NCBI RefSeq assembly: GCF_015326965.1
Contig: NZ_CP017659.1
Coordinates: 1,736,001 to 1,800,000, forward strand
From: Paenibacillus sp. JZ16
GTDB lineage: Bacteria > Bacillota > Bacilli > Paenibacillales > Paenibacillaceae
Direction of reading: 5' to 3'
Length of the DNA stretch: 64,000 nt
The notes beneath the pieces are model-generated. The model did not search any database, was not told where the DNA came from, and saw only the letters and a list, made by a program, of their open reading frames with translations. Position numbers and translations under genes: made by a program. Below are positions 19,383 to 27,890 of the stretch, piece by piece. Position 1 is the first letter of the stretch. Every line of letters starts with the position of its first letter.

Positions 19383-19453
19383 AAAAAAGCCAAGAAAAGA
19401 CCCCATGTGAAAGCTGTCTCTTCTTGGCTCATGCCCTGTTAAGGTAACACGCC
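19383..19453 (-). promoter_or_regulatory. GlcT-type RAT element and terminator upstream of the antiterminator gene
   Basis: On the minus strand GGCGTGTTACC and GGGCATGAG form the RAT (19428-19453), overlapping a terminator GAGCCAAGAAGA...TCTTTTCTTGGC followed by TTTTTT. RAT sequence and terminator arms are almost identical to the module at 17732-17813. Confidence 0.85.
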
Positions 19454-19477
19454 GTCATATGTTCCTGCTATGAATCC

Positions 19478-19507
19478 ATCATAAAACAATTGGCTTGCAT
19501 TCGTCAA
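19478..19507 (-). promoter_or_regulatory. Sigma-A promoter of the glcT-EIIA operon
   Basis: TTGACG, an 18-base spacer and TATGAT on the minus strand, ending 24 bases before the RAT element. Confidence 0.65.
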
Positions 19508-19560
19508 CATACGACATTACGACAATATGCTAAGCTGCCGCAACGGGTAAAAAAATCTCC

Positions 19561-22245
19561 TCAAGCCCCAATCCATTGTTGTAACGCATGGATCACTTCT
19601 TGGATATGAATGGGCTTGTGCAGATATCCATTCGCGCCGTCTGCTATAAACTGATCCGTATCCCTCATTGTGTTGGAGCTCATCACGATGATGGGGAGTT
19701 CCTCCCATTCCGGGTTCTCGCGAATCCGCTTCATCGTTTCGACTCCGTCCATTTCCGGCATTACCATATCCAGCAGCACCGCATCGATGCTTTGATGCTT
19801 GTATAACAGCTCCAAGCATTCGAACCCGTTCTGGGCTGTATGCACGGTCATCTGGAGTTTCTCCAGCACGTTGGTCAAACCGTATACGTTCCGGATATCA
19901 TCATCCACGATCAATACGGTTTTGTGCTCCAATCGGCTGGTTACTTCCATGTCGAATGCCTCCATTGGGAGATCACTCCAACCGGCGCTGCTTGAGGTGG
20001 CAGCCACTTCAGGCAGCATAAACAAACTTTCATTGGTGCCATATTCCGTTAGCAGCGGTAAATATAAAACAAATGTGCTCCCGATTCCTTCCTCGCTCTC
20101 CACGGTAATATACCCGCCAAGCAGCTTCGCCAAATGCAGCGATATGGATAAGCCGAGACCAGTCCCCCCGAATCTTCTGGCTGTAGTCTCTTCGCCTTGC
20201 TGGAACGCTTCGAAGATCGGTTGAAGATGCTCTGCAGCAATCCCGATGCCAGTATCCTCAACGGAAAATGCAATGACGTCTCCACTGATCGCGAAATCCG
20301 AGGTTACAATGGAATTCATCTTTTTCACCCGTAGTTTAACGCTGCCGCTCTCCGTAAACTTAATTGCATTCGAGAGCAGATTACGCAGAATTTGGTGAAG
20401 CCGCATTCCATCGCTGTATATCATGTCAGGCAAGTCGTCGGCCATCTCAATTTCAAATTCCAGATTTTTGGATTCCGCGCTTTTAGAGAAATAGCCTTCC
20501 ATCAGTTCTGGAAGCTCAGTCAAATTAACCAAGTCCATTTCGATCTGCATCTTACCGGCCTCAACCTTAGACAGATCGAGAATATCGTTGATTAAATTCA
20601 GCAATTCACTGCCTGAATTATGAATGACAGAAGCGTAATGCTGCTCTTCCTCCGTCAGGTTCCCTTGCTTGTTCTCAGCTAAAATCTGGGAAAGAATTAA
20701 CATGCTGTTCAGCGGTGTCCGCAGTTCATGGGACATATTGGCCAGAAATTGAGACTTGTACTTCGAGCTCTTCTCCAGCTCTTTCGCGTATTTTTCCAAT
20801 TCGCTGGCCGCGATTAATGCGGCTTCCTTCTGGGCTCCTAATCGTTCGTTCAGCATATACATTTCCGCAGAATGGGTTTGCAGCTCCTCGGTCTGCGCCT
20901 GCAGTTCTTCGGTCTGACTCTGAAGCTCCTCATTCAGCGTTTGGGATTCATGGTACAATTGCTGGATTTCCATCTTGCTTTGAATCGAGTTCAATGTTAC
21001 CCCAAGCTGAAAATTCAGTTGTTCGATCAGCTGAATTTCCAGCTCGTCAAACGGTTTGAACTTGGCCAATTCAATCACACCCAGAACTTGTCCTTCAAAC
21101 ATAACGGGCGCCAGAAGCAGCGTGGTAGGCTCAGCATCACCCAGCCCCGACTCAATTCGCACATAGTTAGGTGGTATATCGTCCAGAATAATCATGCGCT
21201 GTTCCAGCATGCATTGTCCCACCAAACCTTCTCCTGGCAAAAAACGATCTCTGACCTTATTCCAAGGCTCACCGTCCGGATCAGCAAAAGCAGCTGCCTT
21301 TACCAGTTCCGATCCGCCCCGGTTTATAAAAACGGCACCGTACGGCAGCTTCATGATCAAAGCCAGCTTATGAATGAAAAACTGTACGGCCGTCTCCACG
21401 CGATCGGATGATTGGAGAAGCGTCGACATAACCGAAATATGATCCTTGGCCCAGTTCTGCCTGCCGACCTGTGCAAGAAGTTCATTGGTTGTGTCCGCCA
21501 ACTGGCGGACCTCATCATTGGATCGCACGTGAATCCGCTGGGAGAGGTTCCCGCCTTTGACAATATCGGAGATGATATGAGTTACCTGCGTGATCGGCCT
21601 TACGATGCTCTTCGATATCACCAAAGCTGCACATATGGTAATCAGCGCTGCTCCCGCCCACAGGAGATACATCGTATACAATAAATGGGTATTGCTCTCC
21701 TTCATCTCTTCGATCCTGCTGGTTGTCAGTTCTCTCTCCTTGCTTCGAAACGAGAGGAACAGCTCATGAATCGAGTTCATGGCTTGCTGACCGGGATCGT
21801 TAATAAAGAAATGAAGAGCCTCCTCATCCTGACCAAGCTGCTTCAATTGGACAGCAGGCTGACCGGCGTTGATAATCCACTCCTTGATATTCTCCTTAAT
21901 ATTTTCAAGATGATTGGCTTGCTCCGAATTATCGCTAACAAGCTTGTACAGCTTGTTATAGTTAATCTGCCAAGACGACAGCGCTTGATTGAAAGGCTCC
22001 AGATAGGTATCATCCCCTGTTATGACATACCCCCTCTGACCGGTTTCCATTTCAAGTAAATTCTTCTCGATTTCGTGCGTGAGATTATGTACTTCGATAT
22101 CATGCTTCTCTATAAAATCCGCCTCTTGCTGCAGTGAAGAGATGCGGTCTGATACAATCCAGAGAAAAGCTCCAAGACATAATAATATCATTAAATATCC
22201 GACTACGATCTTGCTGCGGATGTTGAATTTCAGGTTGTTAGACAA
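19561..22245 (-). CDS. Hybrid sensor histidine kinase (CHASE3-HAMP-GAF-HisKA-HATPase-REC)
   Basis: An 894-residue membrane hybrid kinase. Domains in order: TM1 (about 9-28), an extracytoplasmic CHASE3 sensor (about 35-175, with METGQRGYVITGDD), TM2 (about 190-212), HAMP (to about 262), GAF (about 285-425), a coiled coil with repeated EELQ(S/A)QTEELQ heptads (about 430-500), HisKA with the phosphorylated His at about 506 in SHELRTPLNS, the ATPase domain (VEDTGIGIA and RRFGGTGLGLSIS), and a C-terminal receiver with the phospho-Asp at about 826 in LLDMVMPEMDG. No partner regulator is adjacent. A TTG start at 22245 is preferred: GGGAGG lies 9 bases before it, and an ATG 21 bases upstream has none. 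The signal is unknown. Confidence 0.9.
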   Translation of the reverse strand: MSNNLKFNIRSKIVVGYLMILLCLGAFLWIVSDRISSLQQEADFIEKHDIEVHNLTHEIEKNLLEMETGQRGYVITGDDTYLEPFNQALSSWQINYNKLYKLVSDNSEQANHLENIKENIKEWIINAGQPAVQLKQLGQDEEALHFFINDPGQQAMNSIHELFLSFRSKERELTTSRIEEMKESNTHLLYTMYLLWAGAALITICAALVISKSIVRPITQVTHIISDIVKGGNLSQRIHVRSNDEVRQLADTTNELLAQVGRQNWAKDHISVMSTLLQSSDRVETAVQFFIHKLALIMKLPYGAVFINRGGSELVKAAAFADPDGEPWNKVRDRFLPGEGLVGQCMLEQRMIILDDIPPNYVRIESGLGDAEPTTLLLAPVMFEGQVLGVIELAKFKPFDELEIQLIEQLNFQLGVTLNSIQSKMEIQQLYHESQTLNEELQSQTEELQAQTEELQTHSAEMYMLNERLGAQKEAALIAASELEKYAKELEKSSKYKSQFLANMSHELRTPLNSMLILSQILAENKQGNLTEEEQHYASVIHNSGSELLNLINDILDLSKVEAGKMQIEMDLVNLTELPELMEGYFSKSAESKNLEFEIEMADDLPDMIYSDGMRLHQILRNLLSNAIKFTESGSVKLRVKKMNSIVTSDFAISGDVIAFSVEDTGIGIAAEHLQPIFEAFQQGEETTARRFGGTGLGLSISLHLAKLLGGYITVESEEGIGSTFVLYLPLLTEYGTNESLFMLPEVAATSSSAGWSDLPMEAFDMEVTSRLEHKTVLIVDDDIRNVYGLTNVLEKLQMTVHTAQNGFECLELLYKHQSIDAVLLDMVMPEMDGVETMKRIRENPEWEELPIIVMSSNTMRDTDQFIADGANGYLHKPIHIQEVIHALQQWIGA

Positions 22246-22461
22246 ATGGCTAACCTCCCTTGTCATCTATCAGTCTAAGTCTGCTCCTATCCTCATAGTA
22301 ATTGTTATGAAAATGGTTTACAAGCAAAACCAGTTTTGAAGCCATCAATGATTCTTTAGTCGTAGGCAGTCAGATTTATAAACGTTTGGGCATATATTAT
22401 AAAGGAACACGCTTGTACAACATCCTTCGTTCTCATTCTTAAAAAAAGGAGAGTACCTCAT

Positions 22462-22500
22462 ATGATGACCTTAAGAGCGCTTGCGGGGATACTGCATTGA
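22462..22500 (+). other. 12-codon ORF abutting the cupin start (leader peptide or frameshifted N-terminus)
   Basis: AAAGGAGAG precedes ATGATG, giving the short ORF MMTLRALAGILH, whose TGA overlaps the TTG start of the cupin gene (TTGA). Either this is a coupling leader peptide, or it is the true N-terminus of the cupin protein separated by loss of one G in the GGGG run at 22483-22488. With one more G the frame would read MMTLRALAGDTALTRHV and join the cupin in phase. Confidence 0.55.
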
Positions 22501-23063
22501 CAAGGCATGTTTATCATTCCAGGAAACAGGCAGAGCGTTTAGCCGGCCTTGGAGTTGCGAATGTGTCGTCACTGGAGCTGCCCCTTCTGCAAGGCATGAT
22601 GATGTCAGAAACCCATCTTGAACGCGGGAAGGGTCTCTCTCCCCATTGCCACCCGGACACGGACGAATTGTGTTATGTCATTCACGGAGAAATCAGTTAT
22701 TCCCTAATTGATCCGGACACTCATCAGAATCTTGTATATCAGGTAATACCCGGTCAGGTGGTTCACGCCCCCATTGGTTGGTGTCACTGGGTAACTGCGC
22801 TAACCCCTGGAACGATCTTGCTGTTGATCTATAACACCGAGTGCCCACACCAAATGGACATTGCGCCAATCTGGGCTAATACGCTCATGGGAAGTGAAGC
22901 GCTGCAATGCAACGGCGTGAACATGAAACCTCATTCGAAGGCGCTTATAACACCTGTCCCGATACATAAAAAGACGGAGAGCGACGTTTCAAGCCGACCT
23001 CTGCCGGCCCCACCCTTACTCATAAACGGGCGTCCAAACAACAAAACCACACGCAGCCGGTGA
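22497..23063 (+). CDS. Cupin domain protein
   Basis: A 188-residue protein read from a TTG; the conserved single cupin domain spans about 30-140. The metal-binding cupin motif 1 is visible as SPHCHPDTDELCYVIHGEISY, quoted in part as HCHPDTDELCYVIHG, and motif 2 follows around PGQVVHAPIGWCHWV. The C-terminal 50 residues are low-complexity and run into a hairpin. The function is unknown; such proteins include decarboxylases and sugar-binding regulators. No good ribosome-binding site precedes the TTG itself, whereas an excellent one sits in front of the overlapping 12-codon ORF, so the annotated start may be artificial. Confidence 0.75.
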   Translation: MTRHVYHSRKQAERLAGLGVANVSSLELPLLQGMMMSETHLERGKGLSPHCHPDTDELCYVIHGEISYSLIDPDTHQNLVYQVIPGQVVHAPIGWCHWVTALTPGTILLLIYNTECPHQMDIAPIWANTLMGSEALQCNGVNMKPHSKALITPVPIHKKTESDVSSRPLPAPPLLINGRPNNKTTRSR

Positions 23064-23079
23064 TCGGCCATGTGTGGTT
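23045..23079 (+). terminator. Hairpin overlapping the cupin 3' end
   Basis: AACCACAC pairs with GTGTGGTT, with an inner GCCG/CGGC stem. The cupin stop codon lies inside. The downstream T content is modest, so termination efficiency is uncertain. Confidence 0.4.
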
Positions 23080-23130
23080 ATTGCTGTAGAGATGCTTTTT
23101 ATGTAATGATTTCGATCGCAACGTATAACA

Positions 23131-23508
23131 TCAATCAATATAAAATCTTTGTTCAGGGCGGATCTGCTTCTTTAGGGTACGCAGGTCGGCTTCCAGTTTC
23201 GCCACCGTTTCTTCAATCTCTTCCGGGTTCAGCGCCGGACGTTCTGCCTCTGGCTTAACGCCAGCCCTGAGATCGCGAATGGTAATCTGCTGCTCCTGCC
23301 ATTTATCCATAAGATCGGAGATGGTGGCATAAAACCGCTCATAATCTTGAATCACTTCGTCCAGAAAGGAATCCACTTCCTCCTGATCATAACCCCGCAG
23401 TTTATTCGAAAAATTCTTTTCATGGATAGACAAAGCGTCCAGTTGAATGCCTAGTTGCCGAAATAGCTTTTTCTGTTTATCCAATCGGCGTTTCATGTGT
23501 TCATCCAT
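23131..23508 (-). CDS. DivIVA/GpsB-family protein
   Basis: A 125-residue protein. The DivIVA membrane-binding/coiled-coil signature is clear at about 33-60: FSNKLRGYDQEEVDSFLDEV followed by IQDYERF. The family localises to curved membranes or the septum and organises cell-wall synthesis or division; GpsB-like adaptors have a similar length and motif. An unusually basic N-terminal extension (MKRRLDKQKK) precedes the domain, and the C-terminal half is charged and predicted helical. Gene order does not identify which DivIVA paralogue it is. TTGGAGGT lies before the ATG. Confidence 0.85.
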   Translation of the reverse strand: MDEHMKRRLDKQKKLFRQLGIQLDALSIHEKNFSNKLRGYDQEEVDSFLDEVIQDYERFYATISDLMDKWQEQQITIRDLRAGVKPEAERPALNPEEIEETVAKLEADLRTLKKQIRPEQRFYID

Positions 23509-23744
23509 AATGATTTACCTCCAAATATTGGTGCAGCCCTACTTTTTAACCTTCTCTCTCTATCTTTGTTTATATCATATTAAGCACTGGGATTAAAACA
23601 CTCCGGGGCTTTTTTGGAGAATGTTCCAAAAACGAGAGGCTGCCGTTCCCATGGTTCATGTGATTGTTACCAATCCATTTCGGGTATTGATTGTACATAA
23701 GGAGCTATATTACGTACTTCAACCCAGAGAGGAGCGACTTTTCT

Positions 23745-24308
23745 ATGACAACGATGACAAAACAACAATACAACGACCTTAAACAGCGGTTGCTCAGTGA
23801 TAAAGAACGATTGGAAGAGCAATTGGAGTCCCGCGATGAAACCAACAGGGATTACTCTCTCCGGGAGTCTACAGGTGAGCTGAGTGCAGCCGATAACCAT
23901 CCTGCAGATGTAGGGACTGAGGTATTCGAACGAGAGCGTGATCTGGCCATTCAGGGAACGCTAGAGCATGAATTGGAGCAGATCCATTCTGCCTTGCAGC
24001 GAATGGACCAGGGCGAATACGGAACCTGTGCCGTGTGCGGCCTGGAAATTCCGTATGAGCGGCTGGAAGCTTTGCCTTATACGGCCCATTGTCTCGAACA
24101 TGCGCCGCGGAGAGATATCAACGACAACCGGCCGGTAGAAGAGGATGTCATGACACCGCCCCCTTCCGGAGCTGGCGTCAACCGCCAAGCGGCCGACGGT
24201 AAATTTGATGATGCAGGCGCGTGGGATGCCGTTGAAGATTACGGAACATCGACGTCGCCCGGCATGTCCATTAAACCCGGGCAAGACGATTATAAGAAGA
24301 ATGTATGA
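23745..24308 (+). CDS. yteA: TraR/DksA-family zinc-finger protein (YteA-like)
   Basis: A 187-residue protein of the Bacillus YteA/YocK type. A helical N-terminal region with the acidic DxxDxA-like segment (SAADNHPADVGTEVFERERD) is followed by the DksA-type zinc-finger region CAVCGLEIPYERLEALP and then a single Cys in TAHCLEH, the reduced finger common in this family. DksA relatives bind RNA polymerase; the role of YteA is not established. The ATG at 23745 has GAGAGGAG 10 bases upstream. A GGGTAT box lies about 60 bases upstream, but without a good -35 element. A strong terminator follows. Confidence 0.87.
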   Translation: MTTMTKQQYNDLKQRLLSDKERLEEQLESRDETNRDYSLRESTGELSAADNHPADVGTEVFERERDLAIQGTLEHELEQIHSALQRMDQGEYGTCAVCGLEIPYERLEALPYTAHCLEHAPRRDINDNRPVEEDVMTPPPSGAGVNRQAADGKFDDAGAWDAVEDYGTSTSPGMSIKPGQDDYKKNV

Positions 24309-24332
24309 ACCGGTACAGCAAAATAGAAGGGA

Positions 24333-24370
24333 AAGCTGGTACCTGCACGTTAGGTACCAGCTTGTTTTCC
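24333..24370. terminator. Intrinsic terminator
   Basis: A perfect 12-bp stem (AAGCTGGTACCT and complement) with a 7-base loop, followed by TTGTTTT on the plus strand. It closes yteA and lies immediately before the 3' end of the convergent regulator gene. Confidence 0.9.
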
Positions 24371-24374
24371 GTGA

Positions 24375-24935
24375 TCAGGATTCTTTACGAGTCCGAACAT
24401 TGGAAGCAAAAAACTCATATTCGTCGTAACCTTCCCCGCGTTTCTTTTTATAAGGGGTCAGCATTTTATCCAGCTCAACAAAAAACTCGCGCGCTTCATC
24501 TTCGCTCATATACAAGGTGGTATTGGTCAACATGGAGGTCGTTTCGCCCTCTTGACTCATGTTTTTGAAGAAACGGTCTCTATTCTGATCAAACAACTCG
24601 GATAATAATTTGTTCGTTTCGGATCGAATTAATTCCTTGATGACCGGCTCGTCGGAATCTGCCCCTCGTTTGATCTTTACCGTACCGACAAAAGGTTCAT
24701 AATATTTAGCTATAATACCGTTGATCTCTTTCGTGGATACGATCTTGACCAGTCCGATTCGCTCCAGCTTCTTCATATGATAATGAACTTTAGCCGGCAC
24801 ATCCCCGATCTTGTCTGCGACTTCCTTTACCGTTGCCGGACGGTCCATCTTATTCAATACATTCAATATCTGGAGCCGATATGGATCTGAATATATTTTG
24901 ATCTCTTCCAGTGTAGTCAGTTCCTTCGTTTCCAC
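24375..24935 (-). CDS. ArsR-type winged-helix transcriptional regulator
   Basis: About 186 residues. The N-terminal winged-helix domain (about 10-90) reads YSDPYRLQILNVLNKMDRPA followed by TVKEVADKIG and a recognition helix in PAKVHYHMKKLERIGLV, an ArsR/HTH_20-like signature. The C-terminal half is helical and charged, with no obvious Cys metal site, so it may be a ligand-independent or dimerising domain. It follows the MFS exporter gene by about 80 bases and is likely co-transcribed with it, possibly repressing it. A GTG start at 24935 is preferred for its spacing from GAGG. Confidence 0.85.
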   Translation of the reverse strand: METKELTTLEEIKIYSDPYRLQILNVLNKMDRPATVKEVADKIGDVPAKVHYHMKKLERIGLVKIVSTKEINGIIAKYYEPFVGTVKIKRGADSDEPVIKELIRSETNKLLSELFDQNRDRFFKNMSQEGETTSMLTNTTLYMSEDEAREFFVELDKMLTPYKKKRGEGYDEYEFFASNVRTRKES

Positions 24936-25016
24936 ACCGTACACCTCAGCTTCATGTTATTTTTCACTTCTTTTCATTATAGGCCGAGAATGTCGAAATT
25001 ACAAAACGCTGAGGAT

Positions 25017-26294
25017 TTAAATGGCACGGAAACTCTTCTTCCGAATGAGGAATATCACGGGCAGCATCATGATGAATCCCATGATCGAATACAGAATGGG
25101 AGGGGAGTGATACTCCGCTACAAATCCAGTAATCAAGCTTCCCACAGGAATGGCAGCCGTGCACGCTACCGTCATAAGGGCACCTATTCTGCCGAGCATA
25201 TGCCTCGGCGTTACTTCCATCAGATACGTGGAAATAGGGGCATTCAACATCGAGACGGCAAAACCGGCAACGAACATGCAGACCGCTGCGGACTCCACCC
25301 GCCATGCCGGCAGATGTCCTGGAATCCCTAACGCAAAATAACCGATTCCGAGCAGGATAGATCCTGACATGATCAAGGTGCTCTTTTTGAAGCTCTTCCC
25401 GTAACGTCCAATCCATAGCCCGCTGCAAATCATGCCGATCAGGAGGGCCGTTCCCAGTACGCTCAGACCTCCGGCTCCGGCACCCAGGGTCTCTTTGACA
25501 TAGACCGGCTGCAGTACATTCAGCGGTGCCAAACAGAAATTATTGATCATGGCGAGCACCGTTGTTATGAGGAGCAGCGTATGCTGCTTCACAAAAAGAA
25601 GAGCCTCTTTAATATCGCCGAACACCGTTTTCGTCATCTCTGTCGTAGGCCGTGCGGAGGCTTCCTTGGCTTCAGCCTGTTCGGCTGCCTCCGGATTCGG
25701 CATAAACGCGATAATGGTGGCGGCAATGAGAAACGTTACGGCATCGATCAGGATCGTCCCCGAAATTCCGACCCAAGCGATGAGGGCACCAGCGATGGAT
25801 AAACCGATTAATTCAGCGCTCCGACTTACGGAAGTTGAGAAGGAATTGCCTGCGAGCAGTTTATCCTTGGGAAGCAACCGCGGGACGATGGAAGTCTCGG
25901 CGGGTCTGGAGAAACATTCCAGGGTGGAATTTAGAAACGTGAACAGGAACAAATGCCAGACTTCAAGAGACCCCACAGCATACAGAAAGGCCGTTAGCGA
26001 AACCACAATGCCGCGGCTGAGATAGGTTAAGGCAAGCAACAGTTTCTTCGGCCAGCGATCTACATAGGTCCCGGTAAACAAACTGAACAGCAATCCAGGC
26101 AGAAAGTTAAAGGCGAACAATGTACCCATTAATAGTTCAGAACCTGTGAGCATGTAGACCATCCAGCTGTAAGCGATGGAGTCCAGGGAATCCCCGAATC
26201 GGGTAATGACCTGGGCAGATAAATAAATCAGATAGGGGCGGATTTTCAAGAGCTGACCAAAGCCTTGCTTTTCCAAAACAGCGGCATTTTGCAT
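25017..26294 (-). CDS. MFS transporter (macrolide-efflux-like)
   Basis: A 425-residue major facilitator protein with about 12 hydrophobic segments. The first loop carries GTYVDRWPKKLLL, the MFS motif A variant of the MefA/enterobactin-exporter-like group, and the N-terminal helix ITRFGDSLDSIAYSWMVY is typical. It is likely a drug or metabolite exporter; the substrate cannot be assigned. It is the first gene of a two-gene unit with the ArsR-type regulator. A perfect inverted repeat lies in its upstream region. Confidence 0.88.
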   Translation of the reverse strand: MQNAAVLEKQGFGQLLKIRPYLIYLSAQVITRFGDSLDSIAYSWMVYMLTGSELLMGTLFAFNFLPGLLFSLFTGTYVDRWPKKLLLALTYLSRGIVVSLTAFLYAVGSLEVWHLFLFTFLNSTLECFSRPAETSIVPRLLPKDKLLAGNSFSTSVSRSAELIGLSIAGALIAWVGISGTILIDAVTFLIAATIIAFMPNPEAAEQAEAKEASARPTTEMTKTVFGDIKEALLFVKQHTLLLITTVLAMINNFCLAPLNVLQPVYVKETLGAGAGGLSVLGTALLIGMICSGLWIGRYGKSFKKSTLIMSGSILLGIGYFALGIPGHLPAWRVESAAVCMFVAGFAVSMLNAPISTYLMEVTPRHMLGRIGALMTVACTAAIPVGSLITGFVAEYHSPPILYSIMGFIMMLPVIFLIRKKSFRAI

Positions 26295-26378
26295 GGTTTC
26301 CTTCTCCTCTTCGTTAAATGGATAACAACATTAAACTTTTTCAATGCATTAAAATAATATTTATGTTAAAATTATTTT

Positions 26379-26401
26379 ATCGTTAAGTTTATTTTAACGA
26401 T
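26379..26401 (-). promoter_or_regulatory. Inverted repeat, candidate operator of the MFS/ArsR unit
   Basis: ATCGTTAA, a 7-base spacer and TTAACGAT form a perfect inverted repeat in the AT-rich region 85-107 bases upstream of the MFS gene. An ArsR-type repressor is encoded in the same unit and is the obvious candidate ligand. Confidence 0.45.
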
Positions 26402-26423
26402 TTCGAAGAGGAATGCAATAGGC

Positions 26424-26451
26424 AAAAAAAAAATCGCCAACATGGCGATTT
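26424..26451 (-). terminator. Intrinsic terminator of the Gfo/Idh/MocA gene
   Basis: AAATCGCC and GGCGATTT pair around AACAT. On the minus strand the stem is followed by a long T-run. It lies about 30 bases after the oxidoreductase stop. Confidence 0.85.
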
Positions 26452-26482
26452 ATTCGATCTCACGGATGACAGAGTTACTTCT

Positions 26483-27487
26483 TTATTTAATGATCACTCG
26501 CGATGAGGATCTGGCTGCTTGAAGACATGCTTCAATGGCCCTGATGTTGCTGATGGCATCTTCCGGACCATAGGGCAGCGGCGTGCCGTCCATTACGGCC
26601 GCTGCCATAGCATCCGCTTGCAGTGCAAAGTGGTTGTAAATCCCTACCTTCTCCTCGCGGGAGCCCTTGGCCGTATGAACGCAGATCTGGGCCATGTCCT
26701 CCATCCTCTCCCATCCAAAAGCTGAAGGAAGCTCAATCCTGCCATCGGTACCTGCAATCTCTAAAGAGCATTTGGAATAGGTCCACATCCCGCACTCAAA
26801 CGTAAGCCCCAATCCATCTTCAAATTCCACCATCCCGTGGACCATCATGTCCACGCCGTCATGCTCCTCAGAGAAAAAAGCATGGGCCGTTACTGCCTTG
26901 GGCTCCTGCCCATAAATCATTCGCGCCGCCGAGATGGGATAGCATCCCACGTCATAGATTGAGCCTCCGCCCATATCCTTGCTGTAACGGACATTGCTTT
27001 TCTCCTCCGCATTGTTGAAGGTGAACGATCCGTGAATCCCGCGAAGCTGCCCGATTTCGCCGCTTTCGATGATTTCGCGTACACGCGCGTGTTTCGGATG
27101 ATATCGGTACATAAAGGCTTCCGCAAAAAGCACGTTGTGTGCTTTAGCAGCCTCAGCCATTTCTCGGACATCCGCTTCGGTCAGGGCTGCCGGTTTCTCG
27201 CATAAGATATGCTTGCCGGCCTGTGCGGCTTTGATGGTCCAAGGTTTATGAAGGTGATTCGGCAAAGGAATATATACCGCATCAATGTCGGGATCCTCCA
27301 GAAGCTCGTCATAAGAACCATAGTATTTCCCGATATGATATCGCTCGGCGAGCTCACTTGCTTTTTCTGCGTTGCGGCTAGCAACCGCCCCGACCTCACA
27401 GCGTTCCGATTTCAATATGCCTGGTATCATTGAATTTCTTGCAATCCGAGCAGTACTCATAATTCCAAAGCGCAGTTTCTTGCTCAC
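26483..27487 (-). CDS. Gfo/Idh/MocA family oxidoreductase
   Basis: About 334 residues. The N-terminal Rossmann fold starts at RFGIMSTARIAR, and the family signature is DAVYIPLPNHLHKPWTIKAA followed by GKHILCEKPAALTEADV, where EKP holds the nicotinamide-proximal Lys. The second half is the usual alpha/beta substrate domain, with GGGSIYDVGCYPISAAR holding the Asp/His-type catalytic region. The natural substrate is probably a sugar or inositol derivative. A GTG at 27487 is preferred as start because AAAGGAGG lies 9 bases before it. Confidence 0.88.
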   Translation of the reverse strand: MSKKLRFGIMSTARIARNSMIPGILKSERCEVGAVASRNAEKASELAERYHIGKYYGSYDELLEDPDIDAVYIPLPNHLHKPWTIKAAQAGKHILCEKPAALTEADVREMAEAAKAHNVLFAEAFMYRYHPKHARVREIIESGEIGQLRGIHGSFTFNNAEEKSNVRYSKDMGGGSIYDVGCYPISAARMIYGQEPKAVTAHAFFSEEHDGVDMMVHGMVEFEDGLGLTFECGMWTYSKCSLEIAGTDGRIELPSAFGWERMEDMAQICVHTAKGSREEKVGIYNHFALQADAMAAAVMDGTPLPYGPEDAISNIRAIEACLQAARSSSRVIIK

Positions 27488-27530
27488 GAGGTCATTCCTC
27501 CTTTGGCTGCATTCCATTCAGATTATTTTT

Positions 27531-27890
27531 TTAAAAATTATCGTTTACCGCTTTATGAAGGATCCCTAAACACCGATCCAAATCTGTTTTAACCTGTTTT
27601 TTGTAGAGTTTGGCTTTCTCCGCACCGTCATCGGTAAAATGGTAAAGAACGATTTCTTGAAAATCGACCCGCGGATCATTCCCTTTCAGCTGCTTGGTAC
27701 GATATAACACACCCTCCTGCACCAACTCATGCAGAGCCCGGTAAATTTCGCTTTGCGGCGGTGAGTACCCATGGCTCTTGAATTCTTGCCGTAGTTCTTC
27801 CAGCATCTGATATCCATATCCTCGCTGCTGCTCCACCATGGTAATGAGATATACTTTGATAAAAGCACGCTGGGCGATCATAAATGCCAT
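27531..27890 (-). CDS. rtp: Replication terminator protein (RTP) homologue
   Basis: A 119-residue winged-helix protein that matches Bacillus subtilis RTP along nearly its whole length from memory: QRAFIKVYLITM followed by EQQRGYGYQMLEELRQEFKS, SEIYRALHEL, QEIVLYHF, and the C-terminal KLYKKQVKTDLDRC ending in NDNF. RTP dimers bind Ter sites and arrest replication forks in one direction by blocking the helicase; the protein also autoregulates its gene. PadR-type regulators share this fold, but the C-terminal dimerisation helix and the DNF end are RTP-like. The ATG at 27890 follows AAGGAGG. The upstream gap is AT-rich and holds inverted repeats. Confidence 0.75.
   Translation of the reverse strand: MAFMIAQRAFIKVYLITMVEQQRGYGYQMLEELRQEFKSHGYSPPQSEIYRALHELVQEGVLYRTKQLKGNDPRVDFQEIVLYHFTDDGAEKAKLYKKQVKTDLDRCLGILHKAVNDNF

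Noticed and set aside
23682..23687. GGGTAT upstream of yteA as a sigma-B promoter.
   Set aside because: The -10 is perfect but no spacing gives a -35 with more than three matches to GTTTAA.
27531..27890. Simple PadR regulator for the gene called RTP homologue.
   Set aside because: It shares the winged-helix fold, but the end-to-end match to RTP including the C-terminal helix and DNF end is more specific. This should still be tested by phylogeny.
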